Positions 23,693 through 32,658 of a DNA stretch of 43,996 nt are shown in pieces. The DNA is taken from assembly GCA_038214535.1 (NCBI GenBank), contig JBBQRS010000030.1:1-43996 (forward strand). The letters are read 5' to 3'. A program made the position numbers and the translations under genes. Position 1 is the first letter of the stretch. Each line of letters begins with the position of its first letter. The notes under the pieces are model-generated. The model was not told where the DNA came from. It saw nothing but the letters and a program-made list of their open reading frames with translations, and did not search any database. This DNA is from JBBQRS01 sp038214535. Its GTDB lineage: Bacteria; Chloroflexota; Anaerolineae; CG2-30-64-16.

Positions 23693-24366
23693 ATGCCCCA
23701 CGCTAACGCGCTCCTTGTCGTCGCTAAACGGCCCGAACCGGGTCGCACCAAGACGCGCCTCTCGCCGCCCCTTGCGCCCGAGCAGGCCAGCGCGCTCTAC
23801 GAGTGTTTGCTACGCGATACACTCGACTTGATGCGCCGCGTCCCCGCGGTGCAACCCGCCATTGCCTACCTACCCCACGATGCTGAGGACTATTTCGCGG
23901 CGCTTGCGCCCGGTTTTGAGCTGATCGAGCAGGAAGGCGCCGACCTGGGCGAGCGCCTGGACAATGCCACAAGCGCCTATCTTGCCCGCGGTATCGCAAT
24001 GTCGCGATCATGAACAGCGACGGCCCAACGCTGCCCGCATCTTGGCTGGCCGACGCGTTTAGCATGTTGGACGGCGATGCAGATGTTGTTCTGGGGCCGA
24101 GCGATGACGGCGGCTATTACCTGATCGGGATGAAGCGTCCCGTCCCCCGGTTGTTGCGAGAGGTCCGCATGAGCACGCCGCGCGTTCTGCATGATACGCT
24201 GGCGTTGGCCGAGGAAGAAGGACTACGTGTGTCGCTGCTGCCGACCTGGTACGATGTGGACGATTTGTCGTCGCTCCTGCGGTTGCGCGCGGAGCTGGCC
24301 GAACGCCCCGACGCCGCCCCACATACCCGCGCGTTTCTGCTGGAGGGCGGTCCATGGCCGTGGTGA
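23693..24366 (+). pseudogene. DUF2064/TIGR04282-type glycosyltransferase with a frameshift
   Basis: Two overlapping frames (23693-24013 and 24010-24366) make one ~224-residue protein of the MobA-like glycosyltransferase family. The first part reads NALLVVAKRPEPGRTKTRLS with the nucleotide-binding KTRL motif. The second reads VAIMNSDGPTLPASWLADAF and then VVLGPSDDGGYYLIGMKRPV, the family's conserved core. The frames join if one base is added near 23991-24003 (ggtatcgcaatgtcg), for example in the aa run. Thus a 1-nt deletion or an assembly error is the likely cause. The gene overlaps the following GT2 gene by 13 bp, a pairing often seen in bacteria. Without frame correction the protein would lack its C-terminal half. 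Confidence 0.85.
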
Positions 24367-25037
24367 GCGTCATCATCCCGGCGCTCAACGAAGCGGAGAA
24401 CATCGCGTCGCTGATCGCAGACGTGCAAGCCGCCTGGCTCGCTGAAGTGATCGTCGTGGATAACGGCTCGACCGATGGCACCGCCGATGTGGTGCGCGCG
24501 ACCGGGACGGCCTGCCTGATAACCGAACCGCGCCGCGGCTACGGCTATGCCTGCGCCGCCGGGGTCGCCGCAGCGGGCGACGCGGACATCCTGGTGTTCC
24601 TCGACGGCGATCACAGCTTCTCGCCCGCCGAGATGCCGCGCCTCATCGAGCCGATCCTGCGCGGCGAGGCCGATCTGGTGTTGGGTTCCCGTCCCCGTGG
24701 CGGTATCGAACCCGGCGCGATGCCACCGCAACAGCAGTTTGGCAACTGGCTGGTGGCCCGCTTAGTGAAAACCCTCTACGGGCTGTCCCTCACCGACCTC
24801 GGCCCCTACCGCGCGATCCGGCGTGAACTGCTCGCCGAACTGAAGATGCAGGAGATGACCTTCGGCTGGCCGCAGGAAATGCTGGTGAAATCCGCCCGGC
24901 GCGGCGCGCGCATCGTGGAAGTCCCCGTCAGCTATCGCAGCCGCCGCGCCGGGGTGAGCAAAGTCAGCGGCACCCTCCGCGGCGCAGCCCTCGCCGCCTA
25001 CTACATCCTCGGCGTCACCCTGCGCAACGCATTTTAA
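24354..25037 (+). CDS. Family 2 glycosyltransferase (dolichyl-phosphate mannosyltransferase-like)
   Basis: The 227-residue GT-A enzyme has VSVIIPALNEAENIASLIAD at the nucleotide-binding start, DNGSTDGTADVV and VFLDGDHSFSPAEM with the metal-binding DxD-like Asp residues. VLGSRPRGGIEPGAMPPQQQ is the usual acceptor loop, and DLGPYRAIRRELLAELKM the conserved segment of the polyprenyl-phosphate glycosyltransferase group. There is no strong transmembrane segment. The gene overlaps the DUF2064-type gene by 13 bp, so the two are translationally coupled and likely cooperate on a sugar transfer. The final helix AALAAYYILGVTLRNAF may attach it peripherally to the membrane. A hairpin follows directly. 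Confidence 0.93.
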   Translation: MAVVSVIIPALNEAENIASLIADVQAAWLAEVIVVDNGSTDGTADVVRATGTACLITEPRRGYGYACAAGVAAAGDADILVFLDGDHSFSPAEMPRLIEPILRGEADLVLGSRPRGGIEPGAMPPQQQFGNWLVARLVKTLYGLSLTDLGPYRAIRRELLAELKMQEMTFGWPQEMLVKSARRGARIVEVPVSYRSRRAGVSKVSGTLRGAALAAYYILGVTLRNAF

Positions 25038-25039
25038 AA

Positions 25040-25121
25040 TAGATCACGCGGAGACGCGGAGAACGCGGAGAGAAAAAATGTTGTATTCTTCTCCGCGCCC
25101 TCCGCGTCTCCGCGTGATCTA
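25040..25121. repeat. Inverted repeat of cgcggaga units between converging genes (family D; probable bidirectional terminator)
   Basis: agatcacgcggagacgcgga (25041-25060) is perfectly complementary to 25101-25120; the flanking t25040/a25121 extends the stem to 21 bp. The inner part has further cgcggaga copies and an A-rich/T-rich loop. It fills the 86 bp between two converging stop codons. Confidence 0.9.
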
Positions 25122-25123
25122 AA

Positions 25124-26278
25124 TTACGCGAACGTTTCGCGCATTCGCTCGCAGTAGTACTGCACGTTTTCCCACTTCGCATCCGGCGCGATGCGGTGAT
25201 CTAGACACGGGATGTATCCGCCCAATTCCACCAACGGGCGCTGGCGTTCCACCTCGGCGTCTACCGCGGCGTAATCATAGGCCAGCACCTTCTTATCCAC
25301 CCCGCCCACGCCGCGCAGCTCGAGCCCATACTTCTCGCGCCACGGTGCAATGCTCGCATGCCACACGCCCACCTCGATGGGGAACATCGTGTTGACGCCG
25401 TTTTCGATCCACGTCGGGATCAGTGAGTCAATCTTGCCGTCGCAGTCCAGCGAGACGATGTTCACCCCGTATTGGTGCAGCAGGTCTGTGATACGCTTGT
25501 AGTGCGGGCCGCACTTCTCGTCGAAGTACTTCGGGTTCACCAACGGACCCGCGCGATAGCAGATATCCTCCCAGAAGTGTCCGAAGTCCGGTTTGAACCC
25601 GGCCTCCAACGCCGCCTTCACCCCCTGGTAGCACAGCTCGCCTACCGTCTCGATCATTTCTTCGACCAGCAGCGGGTCATCCACCAGCGCGTAGCTCAGG
25701 TTCACCAGCCCCGTATAGTCACGGATCTTCCCGTAGATGCTGCCGCACCAGATCCCCACGGCATACTCGCGTTCTTCGGGGTGCCACAGCAGCCGGCCTT
25801 CTTTGCCGAAGAGTTGTTCGGCCTGTCGCGTCTTCAGTCGCTCCAGCCCCAACCGATCTTCGTGCCACTGAAGCCGCGGCTTGTAATACTTCTCCCAGCC
25901 CGCGCGCCCCTTCAGAAGGTGGTCAATCTCCATCGGAATAGACGTTACACCCGGCACCTCGCGGACCACCGCGCCGTTCGCATCCAACACGTGCCGCGAC
26001 CCATCCTCGAACTGCTCCACTACCCGCGTGCGGAACTTCGGCTTCAACCCTATGTCGGCCCCGAAGTGCCCGGCCCAGTCGAAATCGAAGCCCAGTATGT
26101 CGCCGATCTTGCGGTCAATGTCATTCCCGTCGCGCCACAGCGCCGCGTCCCGCTTGGTGATGTGGCCTTCCTCAGCCCACTTGTCCAGCGTCTCATTCCA
26201 ATATCCGAAATGGACGATCGGCAGCCGATCATACGGCTGATAGTTCAACACGGCCAGCGCCCGCTCGCGATGATTCAT
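25124..26278 (-). CDS. Uroporphyrinogen decarboxylase (URO-D) family protein
   Basis: The 384-residue protein resembles the URO-D-like (beta/alpha)8 family: MNHRERALAVLNYQPYDRLP at the start, a characteristic opening; GFKPDFGHFWEDICYRAGPL mid-protein; YGVNIVSLDCDGKIDSLIPT; and ELRGVGGVDKKVLAYDYAAV towards the end. Canonical HemE features are weak, and no other heme genes are nearby. It is therefore more likely one of the URO-D-like paralogues common in Chloroflexota, some of which relate to corrinoid-dependent methyltransferases (MtaA/CmuA type). No corrinoid protein gene is visible here, so the role is open. GGAGGAGC precedes ATG 26278 by 9 nt. It converges with the GT2 gene and lies downstream of a terminator. 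Confidence 0.85.
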   Translation of the reverse strand: MNHRERALAVLNYQPYDRLPIVHFGYWNETLDKWAEEGHITKRDAALWRDGNDIDRKIGDILGFDFDWAGHFGADIGLKPKFRTRVVEQFEDGSRHVLDANGAVVREVPGVTSIPMEIDHLLKGRAGWEKYYKPRLQWHEDRLGLERLKTRQAEQLFGKEGRLLWHPEEREYAVGIWCGSIYGKIRDYTGLVNLSYALVDDPLLVEEMIETVGELCYQGVKAALEAGFKPDFGHFWEDICYRAGPLVNPKYFDEKCGPHYKRITDLLHQYGVNIVSLDCDGKIDSLIPTWIENGVNTMFPIEVGVWHASIAPWREKYGLELRGVGGVDKKVLAYDYAAVDAEVERQRPLVELGGYIPCLDHRIAPDAKWENVQYYCERMRETFA

Positions 26279-26390
26279 AGATTAAGCTCCTCCCTGGTAG
26301 TTCAGTGCCGATATCTGGTAGGATAACAGGCGTCCACACCTTTGTACATGATTCAGATTGGTTTTCAGCGACTCACGATTAACCAAATGC

Positions 26391-26418
26391 AAAAAGGACT
26401 CGGAGTTTCCCCGAGTCC
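26391..26418 (-). terminator. Rho-independent terminator of the small membrane protein gene
   Basis: ggactcgg (26396-26403) and ccgagtcc (26411-26418) form a perfect 8-bp stem with a 7-nt loop. On the minus strand it is followed by TTTTT (26395-26391). It lies about 50 bp after the gene's stop codon. Confidence 0.88.
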
Positions 26419-26466
26419 CTGTTAAAGTTTCAACCGATATTGGTCTATACCGCCAAATACGGCCTC

Positions 26467-26934
26467 TCAGACCCCCTTTGGGTTCACCGGCTCGCGGCTC
26501 ACGTAGCGAAATAGTGACCACAGCATCAACGCCAGCACCGCATGGATGATTTGTGCGATGACTCCCAGCGGATCGAACGGCTCGGGCTGTCCGGCCATCG
26601 GCCCAATCAGCGGCACGCCGATCGTCCGGGTGATGAAATAGAGCACGATAAACGCCACGGTCATCACCAAGCCGACGAGGTAGATGGTGCGTGCGCCGCC
26701 CGTGCCCGTCTTCCTGAACCCGCCTGTCTGGTCATACTGCCACGGCTTGACCAACAACACCACCCCGTACATGATCTGGCCGAGCGCCGCCACGATGAAG
26801 AAGACGCCATAACCCAACCACTGCGGCATGTAAAACGCCGTCGCAATGCCGTGAACGACGCCGGCGATCATTGAGAGTGCCGCGGCCCGGTAATTGGTCT
26901 TGTCAAAATCGGCTGACGAGGTGATGTTGAACAT
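26467..26934 (-). CDS. Small integral membrane protein, four predicted transmembrane helices
   Basis: I do not recognise a named family for this 155-residue protein. Four hydrophobic segments are visible: AALSMIAGVVHGIATAFYM, GYGVFFIVAALGQIMYGVVL, TIYLVGLVMTVAFIVLYFIT and GVIAQIIHAVLALMLWSLFR, each about 20 residues, separated by short loops. The N-terminus MFNITSSADFDKTNYR is soluble. The His near the start of helix 1 and another in helix 4 could bind a ligand or metal, but that is speculation. ATG 26934 is chosen since AGGAG lies 8 nt upstream; a longer reading would add 56 charged residues upstream. It is monocistronic with its own terminator. Confidence 0.8.
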   Translation of the reverse strand: MFNITSSADFDKTNYRAAALSMIAGVVHGIATAFYMPQWLGYGVFFIVAALGQIMYGVVLLVKPWQYDQTGGFRKTGTGGARTIYLVGLVMTVAFIVLYFITRTIGVPLIGPMAGQPEPFDPLGVIAQIIHAVLALMLWSLFRYVSREPVNPKGV

Positions 26935-27100
26935 GGTCTTGACTCCTGCGTGGGCGTGGGCGCGTAAGCACCTGGATTGCACCCATATTGTACGGCCCGC
27001 TGTTTGTAGGGTCTGTAATGTCTCTCCCTTCCTCGTTCGTCGCACCGTTTGCAGTGCGCTCGCAAGAGCGTTCCCGCTGCGCACCCTCAATGGTGAAACC

Positions 27101-27127
27101 AAAAAACCAGCCGTCCTGAGAAGGCTG
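27101..27127 (-). terminator. Rho-independent terminator of the helicase-nuclease-RecJ operon
   Basis: On the minus strand cagcc (27127-27123) and ggctg (27112-27108) form the base of a hairpin with a small internal mismatch, then GG and six T residues (27106-27101). It lies 25 bp after the recJ stop codon. Confidence 0.7.
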
Positions 27128-27151
27128 CTCGTCGGTTTTTGGACGATTGCG

Positions 27152-29473
27152 TTACTTTGGCAGCTTGCGCGGTGGCAGCGTCTTATCCGCCGCCGCCTCT
27201 CTGAAATGCTTGCGGTAGGCCGCGGTTTCGTTCACCGCATCGCTGAACTGCTGCCGGCGTTTCTTCACGTGCTCCGTCGCGATCCCCGTTCCGGTTTCCA
27301 GTTGGATGCTGCCATCTTCCTCAACGATGACGCGCACGTTGCCTTGCGCCTCCAACCAGGCCAGTCCCAGCCGGATTGCGGCCTCGCTGCCGGCCATCGC
27401 CGCCGCAAGTTCGGTGACGCTTGTCAGGCCTGCTTTGTGCGCCAGCGTGTGCTTAGCCAGCGCGGCCAGCCGTCGCATGAACGTCTCCGCGCTGACGGCT
27501 GCGGGGTCCACCGCAAAAAGATGCACGCGTTCGGGTCTCACCTGCTCCAGCGCCGCCCGCAACTCTTTCACCCCCGGCGGCGTTGTCCAGATGATCAGTT
27601 CCGCTGCCGGTTCCAGGTGATACCGATCCGCCCCGGCGAGAGTTCCCGCAGCATCGGCCTCGCGCCAGATAGCCGCTTTTTCCTCTTCGACTAACTCGCG
27701 TAACCGCGCATCACGGTCGGAGTCATTACGATGGTCTATGGCCTTATACGCAGTGTCGCGTGTGGCGGCCACAATCGCTTCATCCTGCCGGAAGCCCATC
27801 CAGGTCGCCTCGACCTGCGGCGCGCCCAGATAGTCGCTGGCCCGGATCATGAACGCCAGATCGAACGGCCCCTTCGGCGTGGTTTCGGCGGCCCCGTTCC
27901 ACCAGAGCACGCGCAGCGTTGCGCCACCCGCATCGCTAACCTCGATGATGCGGTGCTCGTCGTCGCGTCCCACGATCCGGTCGCGCGTCGCCGTCACATC
28001 GCGCGCGGCCAGCACCAGCGGCGGATTCCCCGCGCCGAATGGGGCCAGCCGCCCCACCTCCGCCGCAAGTTCGAGGGTGACATCTCCCAGCGACACATAC
28101 GCGTCAATGGGCAGGGTAGGGGCGCGCGGCGTGTCGCCGATCATGGCGGCCACGGCCTGCGCCAGCCCGCGCCGGAAGGCCGGGATATTCTCCGGCGCAA
28201 GTGCGAGCCCCGCCGCCATTGGGTGGCCCCCGTAACCCGTCAGCAATTCCGCCTGCGACGCGATGGCTTCGGTGATGTTGCAACCTTCCACCGAGCGCGC
28301 CGAGCCGCGCGCCGTTTCTCCGGGCGGCGTAGAGAGCAATACGACCGGTCGCCCATATTCCTCCACCAGCCGGCTTGCGACGATGCCGATGATCCCTGCC
28401 GGCCACGTGGGATGCGCCAGCACCAGCGCCGCATCATGTAATAACATCGGGTCGCGTTGGATTTGCGAAACGGCTGCCGCATAGACCTGGCTGGTCTGGA
28501 GACGCCGTTTTGCATTCAAGGTCTCCAGATGACTCGCCAGGATGCGCGCCCGCGAGAGGTCTGTCGTAGTGAGCAACTCGACCCCGGCCCGCGCGTCGGC
28601 GAGGCGGCCCACCGCGTTCAAACGCGGCCCTAGGATGAACCCGATGTGCTCCTCTGTCAGTCCCCCCGGGTCGAGCCCTGCGATTTCCATTACCTCCCGC
28701 AGGCCCAGGCGTTCCGTTCGGCGCAACACGTCCAGCCCGCGCTGCAACAAATACCGCGTGTCGCCAACCTGCGTCGCCACGTCGGCCACGATGCCCAGCG
28801 CAACAAGATCGAGCAACGGCTCGGCGTCCTCGCTCCGTCTCGCTTCCTCATACAGCGCCTCGGCCAGTTTGTAGGCGACCCCCACACCCGGCAGGTGGCG
28901 CAACGGGTGATCCTCCGGCAACCGGCGCGGGTCAACCACGGCGACCGCATCCGGCAGATGATCCGATAGTTCGTGATGATCCGTGATGACCACATCCACG
29001 CCGCGACTGCGCGCATACTCCACGGCCTCATGCGCTGTGACGCCTGTGTCGCACGTCAAGATCACGCGCGCGCCGCCGTCTATCACGTTTTCCAGCCCGC
29101 GCAGGTTGACGCCGTGCCCCTCATCCGCGCGCACCGGCACGTAGTACCCGACATCCGCGCCGAGGTCTTCCAACGTAGAGACGAGCAGCGTGGTCGCGGT
29201 CTGTCCGTCTACGTCAAAATCGCCCCAGACGCAGATCTGTTCGCCTTTCGTGATAGCATCTTTAATTCGCGTAGTCGCCTGCGCCATGTCGGGTAGCTCG
29301 AACGGGGGCGCGCCCCGGTAATCGGCGTGATTCAGGAAGGCCAGGGCGCGTTCCGGGTCGGTGATCCCACGGCGCGCCAGTGCCTCCGCGACCAGCGGAT
29401 GCCCCCCAACGACTATGCGCAGCCGTTTTACAATAGCTGCTGAAGCTTCTGCTGGCTCGATCCAGGGCTTCAA
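27152..29473 (-). CDS. recJ: Single-stranded-DNA-specific exonuclease RecJ
   Basis: The 773-residue protein is a DHH-family 5'-3' ssDNA exonuclease used in recombination and mismatch repair. Motif I is CVWGDFDVDGQTATTLL, where Asp85, Asp87 and Asp89 bind the metal. Motif III is VVITDHHELSD (DHH at 165-167). GIGVAYK-like HLPGVGVAYKLAEALYEEA and LVALGIVADVATQVGDTRYL are conserved core segments. The DHHA1 region follows, with GYGGHPMAAGLAL. The C-terminal ~200 residues form a longer-than-usual tail (E. coli RecJ is 577 residues). The TTG at 29473 is preferred as start: it overlaps the nuclease stop as TTGA, has GGAG upstream, and begins the family's usual N-terminus LKPWIEP. A start further upstream gives a basic, out-of-family extension. 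Translational coupling with the nuclease is likely. Confidence 0.95.
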   Translation of the reverse strand: MKPWIEPAEASAAIVKRLRIVVGGHPLVAEALARRGITDPERALAFLNHADYRGAPPFELPDMAQATTRIKDAITKGEQICVWGDFDVDGQTATTLLVSTLEDLGADVGYYVPVRADEGHGVNLRGLENVIDGGARVILTCDTGVTAHEAVEYARSRGVDVVITDHHELSDHLPDAVAVVDPRRLPEDHPLRHLPGVGVAYKLAEALYEEARRSEDAEPLLDLVALGIVADVATQVGDTRYLLQRGLDVLRRTERLGLREVMEIAGLDPGGLTEEHIGFILGPRLNAVGRLADARAGVELLTTTDLSRARILASHLETLNAKRRLQTSQVYAAAVSQIQRDPMLLHDAALVLAHPTWPAGIIGIVASRLVEEYGRPVVLLSTPPGETARGSARSVEGCNITEAIASQAELLTGYGGHPMAAGLALAPENIPAFRRGLAQAVAAMIGDTPRAPTLPIDAYVSLGDVTLELAAEVGRLAPFGAGNPPLVLAARDVTATRDRIVGRDDEHRIIEVSDAGGATLRVLWWNGAAETTPKGPFDLAFMIRASDYLGAPQVEATWMGFRQDEAIVAATRDTAYKAIDHRNDSDRDARLRELVEEEKAAIWREADAAGTLAGADRYHLEPAAELIIWTTPPGVKELRAALEQVRPERVHLFAVDPAAVSAETFMRRLAALAKHTLAHKAGLTSVTELAAAMAGSEAAIRLGLAWLEAQGNVRVIVEEDGSIQLETGTGIATEHVKKRRQQFSDAVNETAAYRKHFREAAADKTLPPRKLPK

Positions 29474-30336
29474 AATACGATCTCCGCGATCTGATCGAAG
29501 TCGAAAGCGGGTAAAACTTCCGCGCTTTCTTCGGCATCTTCGGGATCGTTCAACGCCTCCACGTCTCCCGCTTCGACGCCGCGTTGGCACAGCGAGCGAT
29601 AGGCGCAAAAGCGGCAACGGGTCACATCCTCCGTCAGAGGAAAGCCCTCTCGCTCCTCGCGCTCGATCTCCGCAACCAGTTGGTTGAATAGCACCTCATC
29701 CGCTTGATAAAGTTCGGTATTATAGCGCAGGCGCTCCGGCTCATCCGGGAAGTTGGCGAACCAGTAGATCATCTCGATCTGTTTCGGTTGGATGGGCCGT
29801 CCGTCATTCAAGACGTGGCCCGCCCGCGCCAGCAGATAGCGATATACCCGCGTCTGCATCCGTCCGGCCAATGTCGCTCCCATCGTTCGCCGGTGTGAGG
29901 TCTTCCAATCCACGATCACGGCGCGCTGCCCTGGTTCCAGCGCGATCAAGTCATATTGCGCGACCAGCCGGTAGCCGCCCAACGGCGCGCTCAACCCGAT
30001 CTCCGCGTATTGGTTCGGCGGCAGCGCCTTCGGCCCGTCGTTTAGATAGTGGTCCCACCATTCGGGCAGCGATTCGACGGCATCGTCCGTGTCTGTGGCC
30101 TGGCGTTTCACCATCTCCGTGAGCCGTTGCGCGTTCAGCCCCACAATGTGTTGATGCACCAGTCGGTGAAACGCCTCGCCCTCCGCCGCTTGCAGCTCGT
30201 ACTCGTCCGCCGGTTCCGCGGCAACTGCCGGCCATGCCAGCCGATCCAGATAGCGCAAGCGGAAGCGTCGGGCGCAATCCTGATAGTCCTGTAAGCTGCC
30301 CTGGCTGAACACAAAGCCCTCGGATAGATTGCTCAT
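29470..30336 (-). CDS. PD-(D/E)XK nuclease with Fe-S cluster (Cas4/AddB-nuclease-like)
   Basis: The 288-residue protein resembles a free-standing RecB-family nuclease domain. Catalytic motifs are GEAFHRLVHQH (His near residue 57), AVIVDWKTSHRR (Asp143, Lys145) and the QxxxY motif QTRVYRYLLA (Gln161, Tyr165). Cys21 in DYQDCARRFRLRY and the C-terminal triad in CRFCAYRSLC (Cys241, Cys244, Cys250) fit the [4Fe-4S] cluster of AddB and Cas4 nucleases. It would cut DNA ends together with the helicase. Its start overlaps the helicase stop (ATGA at 30333-30336), and its stop overlaps the recJ start (TTGA), so all three are coupled. In AddAB/RecBCD the nuclease is fused to a helicase; here it is separate. 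No Cas genes are present. Confidence 0.92.
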   Translation of the reverse strand: MSNLSEGFVFSQGSLQDYQDCARRFRLRYLDRLAWPAVAAEPADEYELQAAEGEAFHRLVHQHIVGLNAQRLTEMVKRQATDTDDAVESLPEWWDHYLNDGPKALPPNQYAEIGLSAPLGGYRLVAQYDLIALEPGQRAVIVDWKTSHRRTMGATLAGRMQTRVYRYLLARAGHVLNDGRPIQPKQIEMIYWFANFPDEPERLRYNTELYQADEVLFNQLVAEIEREEREGFPLTEDVTRCRFCAYRSLCQRGVEAGDVEALNDPEDAEESAEVLPAFDFDQIAEIVF

Positions 30337-32603
30337 TTCGGCTGTCCTTCGCGCATACGTTCCCGTCCTTCAGTCTCCCACCACGTCTGCAAGGCCAACA
30401 ACGGCGCGGCGGCTCGAATGCTGCCATTGTTGCGCCGCCCGGTGTTCCACGTTGCCACTAGCGACCGCTTTGCGCGCGTGATCCCCACGTAAAGCAGCCG
30501 CAGCCTTTCTGCGGCATATTCATTGCGCGCCGCCACGGTGGCTCTGCCCATCGGTTCATAGAGTGTGGTCATGTCGCCTGCCAGCGCCGCGCGGAGTTGC
30601 GTCAGCGCCTCCGCTTCCAGATTAAGCCCTTCCCGGATGAACCACTTCTCCGACATGAAATCATCGCCCGGCAGGGCCGAAGGAAAGTCGTAACTGTTGA
30701 CCGAACTCAGATAGACGCGATCCCACTCCAGCCCTTTGGCCTTGTGCGTCGTAGTGATGACCACCCTGCCGCGATACGCCTCCGGGTCGAAGCGGGTTTC
30801 CGCATCGCTGAACCCCAGAAAACGGCGTTCGTTGCGAGCGATTTCCGCCAGCCAGTCCACCAGTTGCCGTAATTCCCAGGTCGGGTTGGCGTCGCTGGTC
30901 TGGCGCAATTCTACGGCCAGCTTGTGCGCCACCGCCAGGTCGGCGGGCCGATAAAACAAATCCTGTGCGAGGGTCAACATCAGTTGGTCAATCGGCAGCA
31001 CGACGGCGGCCTGCCAGCGCCGCGCCACGTCGCGAAACTGCATCAGCAGTTCCGCGGCGTCCGCTTCATCCTCAGCCAGCTTCAGACAACCGGCGAGTTC
31101 CTCCACATCGGGCCGCGGCCATAAGAAGTCTTCGACGTGGATGCAGCGTCGCAGCGCCCTGAGCATCGCTTGCAGCCGTTCCGCGGTTTCCGGGTCATCG
31201 CGTTCCTCGCGCCGCCATGCCTCGCACGCCCGCGCCAGCTTCGCCGCCGATGTCGGTTCGGCCAGCCAGTGCAGCACGGTTCCCAGCACACCGGCGATAT
31301 CGCGCGTCTCGCGGCTGCTGCGCAGCATTTCAAAGTAGGAAATCCCGCGCTCCTGGAACATGGCAACGAACCGTCCGCCTCGCTCGTTGCGCGGCGTCAG
31401 CACCGCCACCGTATGCTCGGGATGATCCGGCAGCCACCTTTCTACCGAGTTGACAATCGCTTCCATCTCCTGATCCGGCGTGAACGCTTTCTCGTGCAGG
31501 TAAATTTCACCGGGGTCGTCGGGCGGATTGGGTTGCGGGTCGTCGGGCGGCGTGGGCAGGATGTGCTGCGGGCTGAGCGCGTCGCGTACGTCCGCGTTCG
31601 GATGCTCGGCGCGGCTCCAATCCACCAGATAGTTCGCCAGCTCGATGATGCTCGCCATTGAACGGCCGGAGTTGGGCATCTTCCGGGCGATAACCCCATC
31701 TTCTTGCATGAAGCGCCGCAAGTATTGCGGGCTGGCCGTGGTGAACGACTCGTAGATCGCCTGATTTGGGTCGCCCATCCGCACCCAGTTGCCGTCCGGC
31801 CCGGTCAGCAGCCGCAAGATCTGTTCCTGCAACTCGCTCGAATCCTGTGCTTCGTCTTCGAGGATGTACGGCCAGCGACGTTGCAGTCGCGCCAGGAATT
31901 CCCCGTCCAGTTGCAGCGCCAGCAGCGCCAGCCGGATCAGATCCTGATAATCCACCCCGCCGCGATAGGCCAGCGACCGCTGGTAATTTTCATAGATTGC
32001 CAGCCCCATCTCCAACAACGGCACAGGTTGCGGCAGGGCGGCCAGCGTCTTGCGCAACTGTTCCGGCGTTTGTTGCAAGTCTTTGGCCGTGCGTATGAAG
32101 GCGTTGGCGATGTCGTTCACCAGCTTCGGCCAATGTTCCCGGCTCACCCACTCCTGCTTGCGATCGTCCAGTTCCGGGTCGAGGAAAAGGTCTGCCGCTT
32201 CGGGGTTCGTCGCTAGCCATGCCTGCACGGCGTCCTGCCGGATGCGGATCGCGTCCTGCTCGTCCACGATCTGAAAATCATCCGACAGTCCCACCAGCCC
32301 GGGCCGCTCACGCACGATGTCGTGTGCCAGCCCATGCAGCGTCCGCACGCGATAGCCCAGGTGAGGCAGCATTCCCTCGCCGCTTACCAGGCTGGAGATG
32401 CGACTCTTGAAGTTGTCCACCGCCGAGTTCACCAGCGTGACGATCAGCACTTCCTGCTCGAAGCCCAGGGTGCCCTCGCGCACCAGCTTCGCCGCCAGCG
32501 CGCTCAGCGTGTGCGTCTTCCCGCTCCCCGGCGCGGCAGATACTCCCATCCGCCCGCCGCCATACGTCAAAACTTCAGCCTGCTTCTCTCTCGGTTGAAA
32601 CAT
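30333..32603 (-). CDS. UvrD/PcrA-type SF1A ATP-dependent DNA helicase
   Basis: The 756-residue helicase has a complete set of SF1A motifs: Walker A GVSAAPGSGKTHTLSALA (residues 20-37), motif II YILEDEAQDSSELQEQ, motif III VRMGDPNQAIYESFTTA, motif IV VLTPRNERGGRF, motif V VVITTTHKAKGLEWDRVYL and motif VI LRLLYVGITRAKRSLVAT. It is therefore predicted to be an active 3'-5' translocase. It lacks the C-terminal nuclease domain of AddA/RecB, which is instead encoded by the next gene, overlapping by 4 bp. ATG 32603 is selected; the in-frame GTG at 32618 lies in the repeat upstream and the Shine-Dalgarno is weak. Likely it acts as the motor of a DNA-end-processing complex with the AddB-like protein upstream. 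Confidence 0.94.
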   Translation of the reverse strand: MFQPREKQAEVLTYGGGRMGVSAAPGSGKTHTLSALAAKLVREGTLGFEQEVLIVTLVNSAVDNFKSRISSLVSGEGMLPHLGYRVRTLHGLAHDIVRERPGLVGLSDDFQIVDEQDAIRIRQDAVQAWLATNPEAADLFLDPELDDRKQEWVSREHWPKLVNDIANAFIRTAKDLQQTPEQLRKTLAALPQPVPLLEMGLAIYENYQRSLAYRGGVDYQDLIRLALLALQLDGEFLARLQRRWPYILEDEAQDSSELQEQILRLLTGPDGNWVRMGDPNQAIYESFTTASPQYLRRFMQEDGVIARKMPNSGRSMASIIELANYLVDWSRAEHPNADVRDALSPQHILPTPPDDPQPNPPDDPGEIYLHEKAFTPDQEMEAIVNSVERWLPDHPEHTVAVLTPRNERGGRFVAMFQERGISYFEMLRSSRETRDIAGVLGTVLHWLAEPTSAAKLARACEAWRREERDDPETAERLQAMLRALRRCIHVEDFLWPRPDVEELAGCLKLAEDEADAAELLMQFRDVARRWQAAVVLPIDQLMLTLAQDLFYRPADLAVAHKLAVELRQTSDANPTWELRQLVDWLAEIARNERRFLGFSDAETRFDPEAYRGRVVITTTHKAKGLEWDRVYLSSVNSYDFPSALPGDDFMSEKWFIREGLNLEAEALTQLRAALAGDMTTLYEPMGRATVAARNEYAAERLRLLYVGITRAKRSLVATWNTGRRNNGSIRAAAPLLALQTWWETEGRERMREGQPK

Positions 32604-32610
32604 TGTCTTT

Positions 32611-32656
32611 ACCACCAAGACTCCAAGGACTCCAAGAACACCAAGGAGAAAAATTC
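32611..32656. repeat. Family C repeat, left copy flanking GxxExxY
   Basis: accaccaagactccaaggac (32611-32630) continues with tccaagaacaccaaggag. It has the same start, accaccaaga, as the reverse complement of the copy at 33099-33152. The two lie in inverted orientation on either side of the GxxExxY gene. This copy also provides the 5' flank of the helicase gene. Confidence 0.85.
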
Positions 32657-32658
32657 TT

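Noticed and set aside
25124..26278. HemE (true uroporphyrinogen decarboxylase)
   Set aside because: Family resemblance is at the superfamily level only, and no other heme genes are nearby; kept as URO-D-like.
29474..29617. RecJ start at 29617
   Set aside because: The added 48 residues are Arg-rich shadow sequence of the nuclease gene; the TTG overlapping the nuclease stop fits family length and operon structure.
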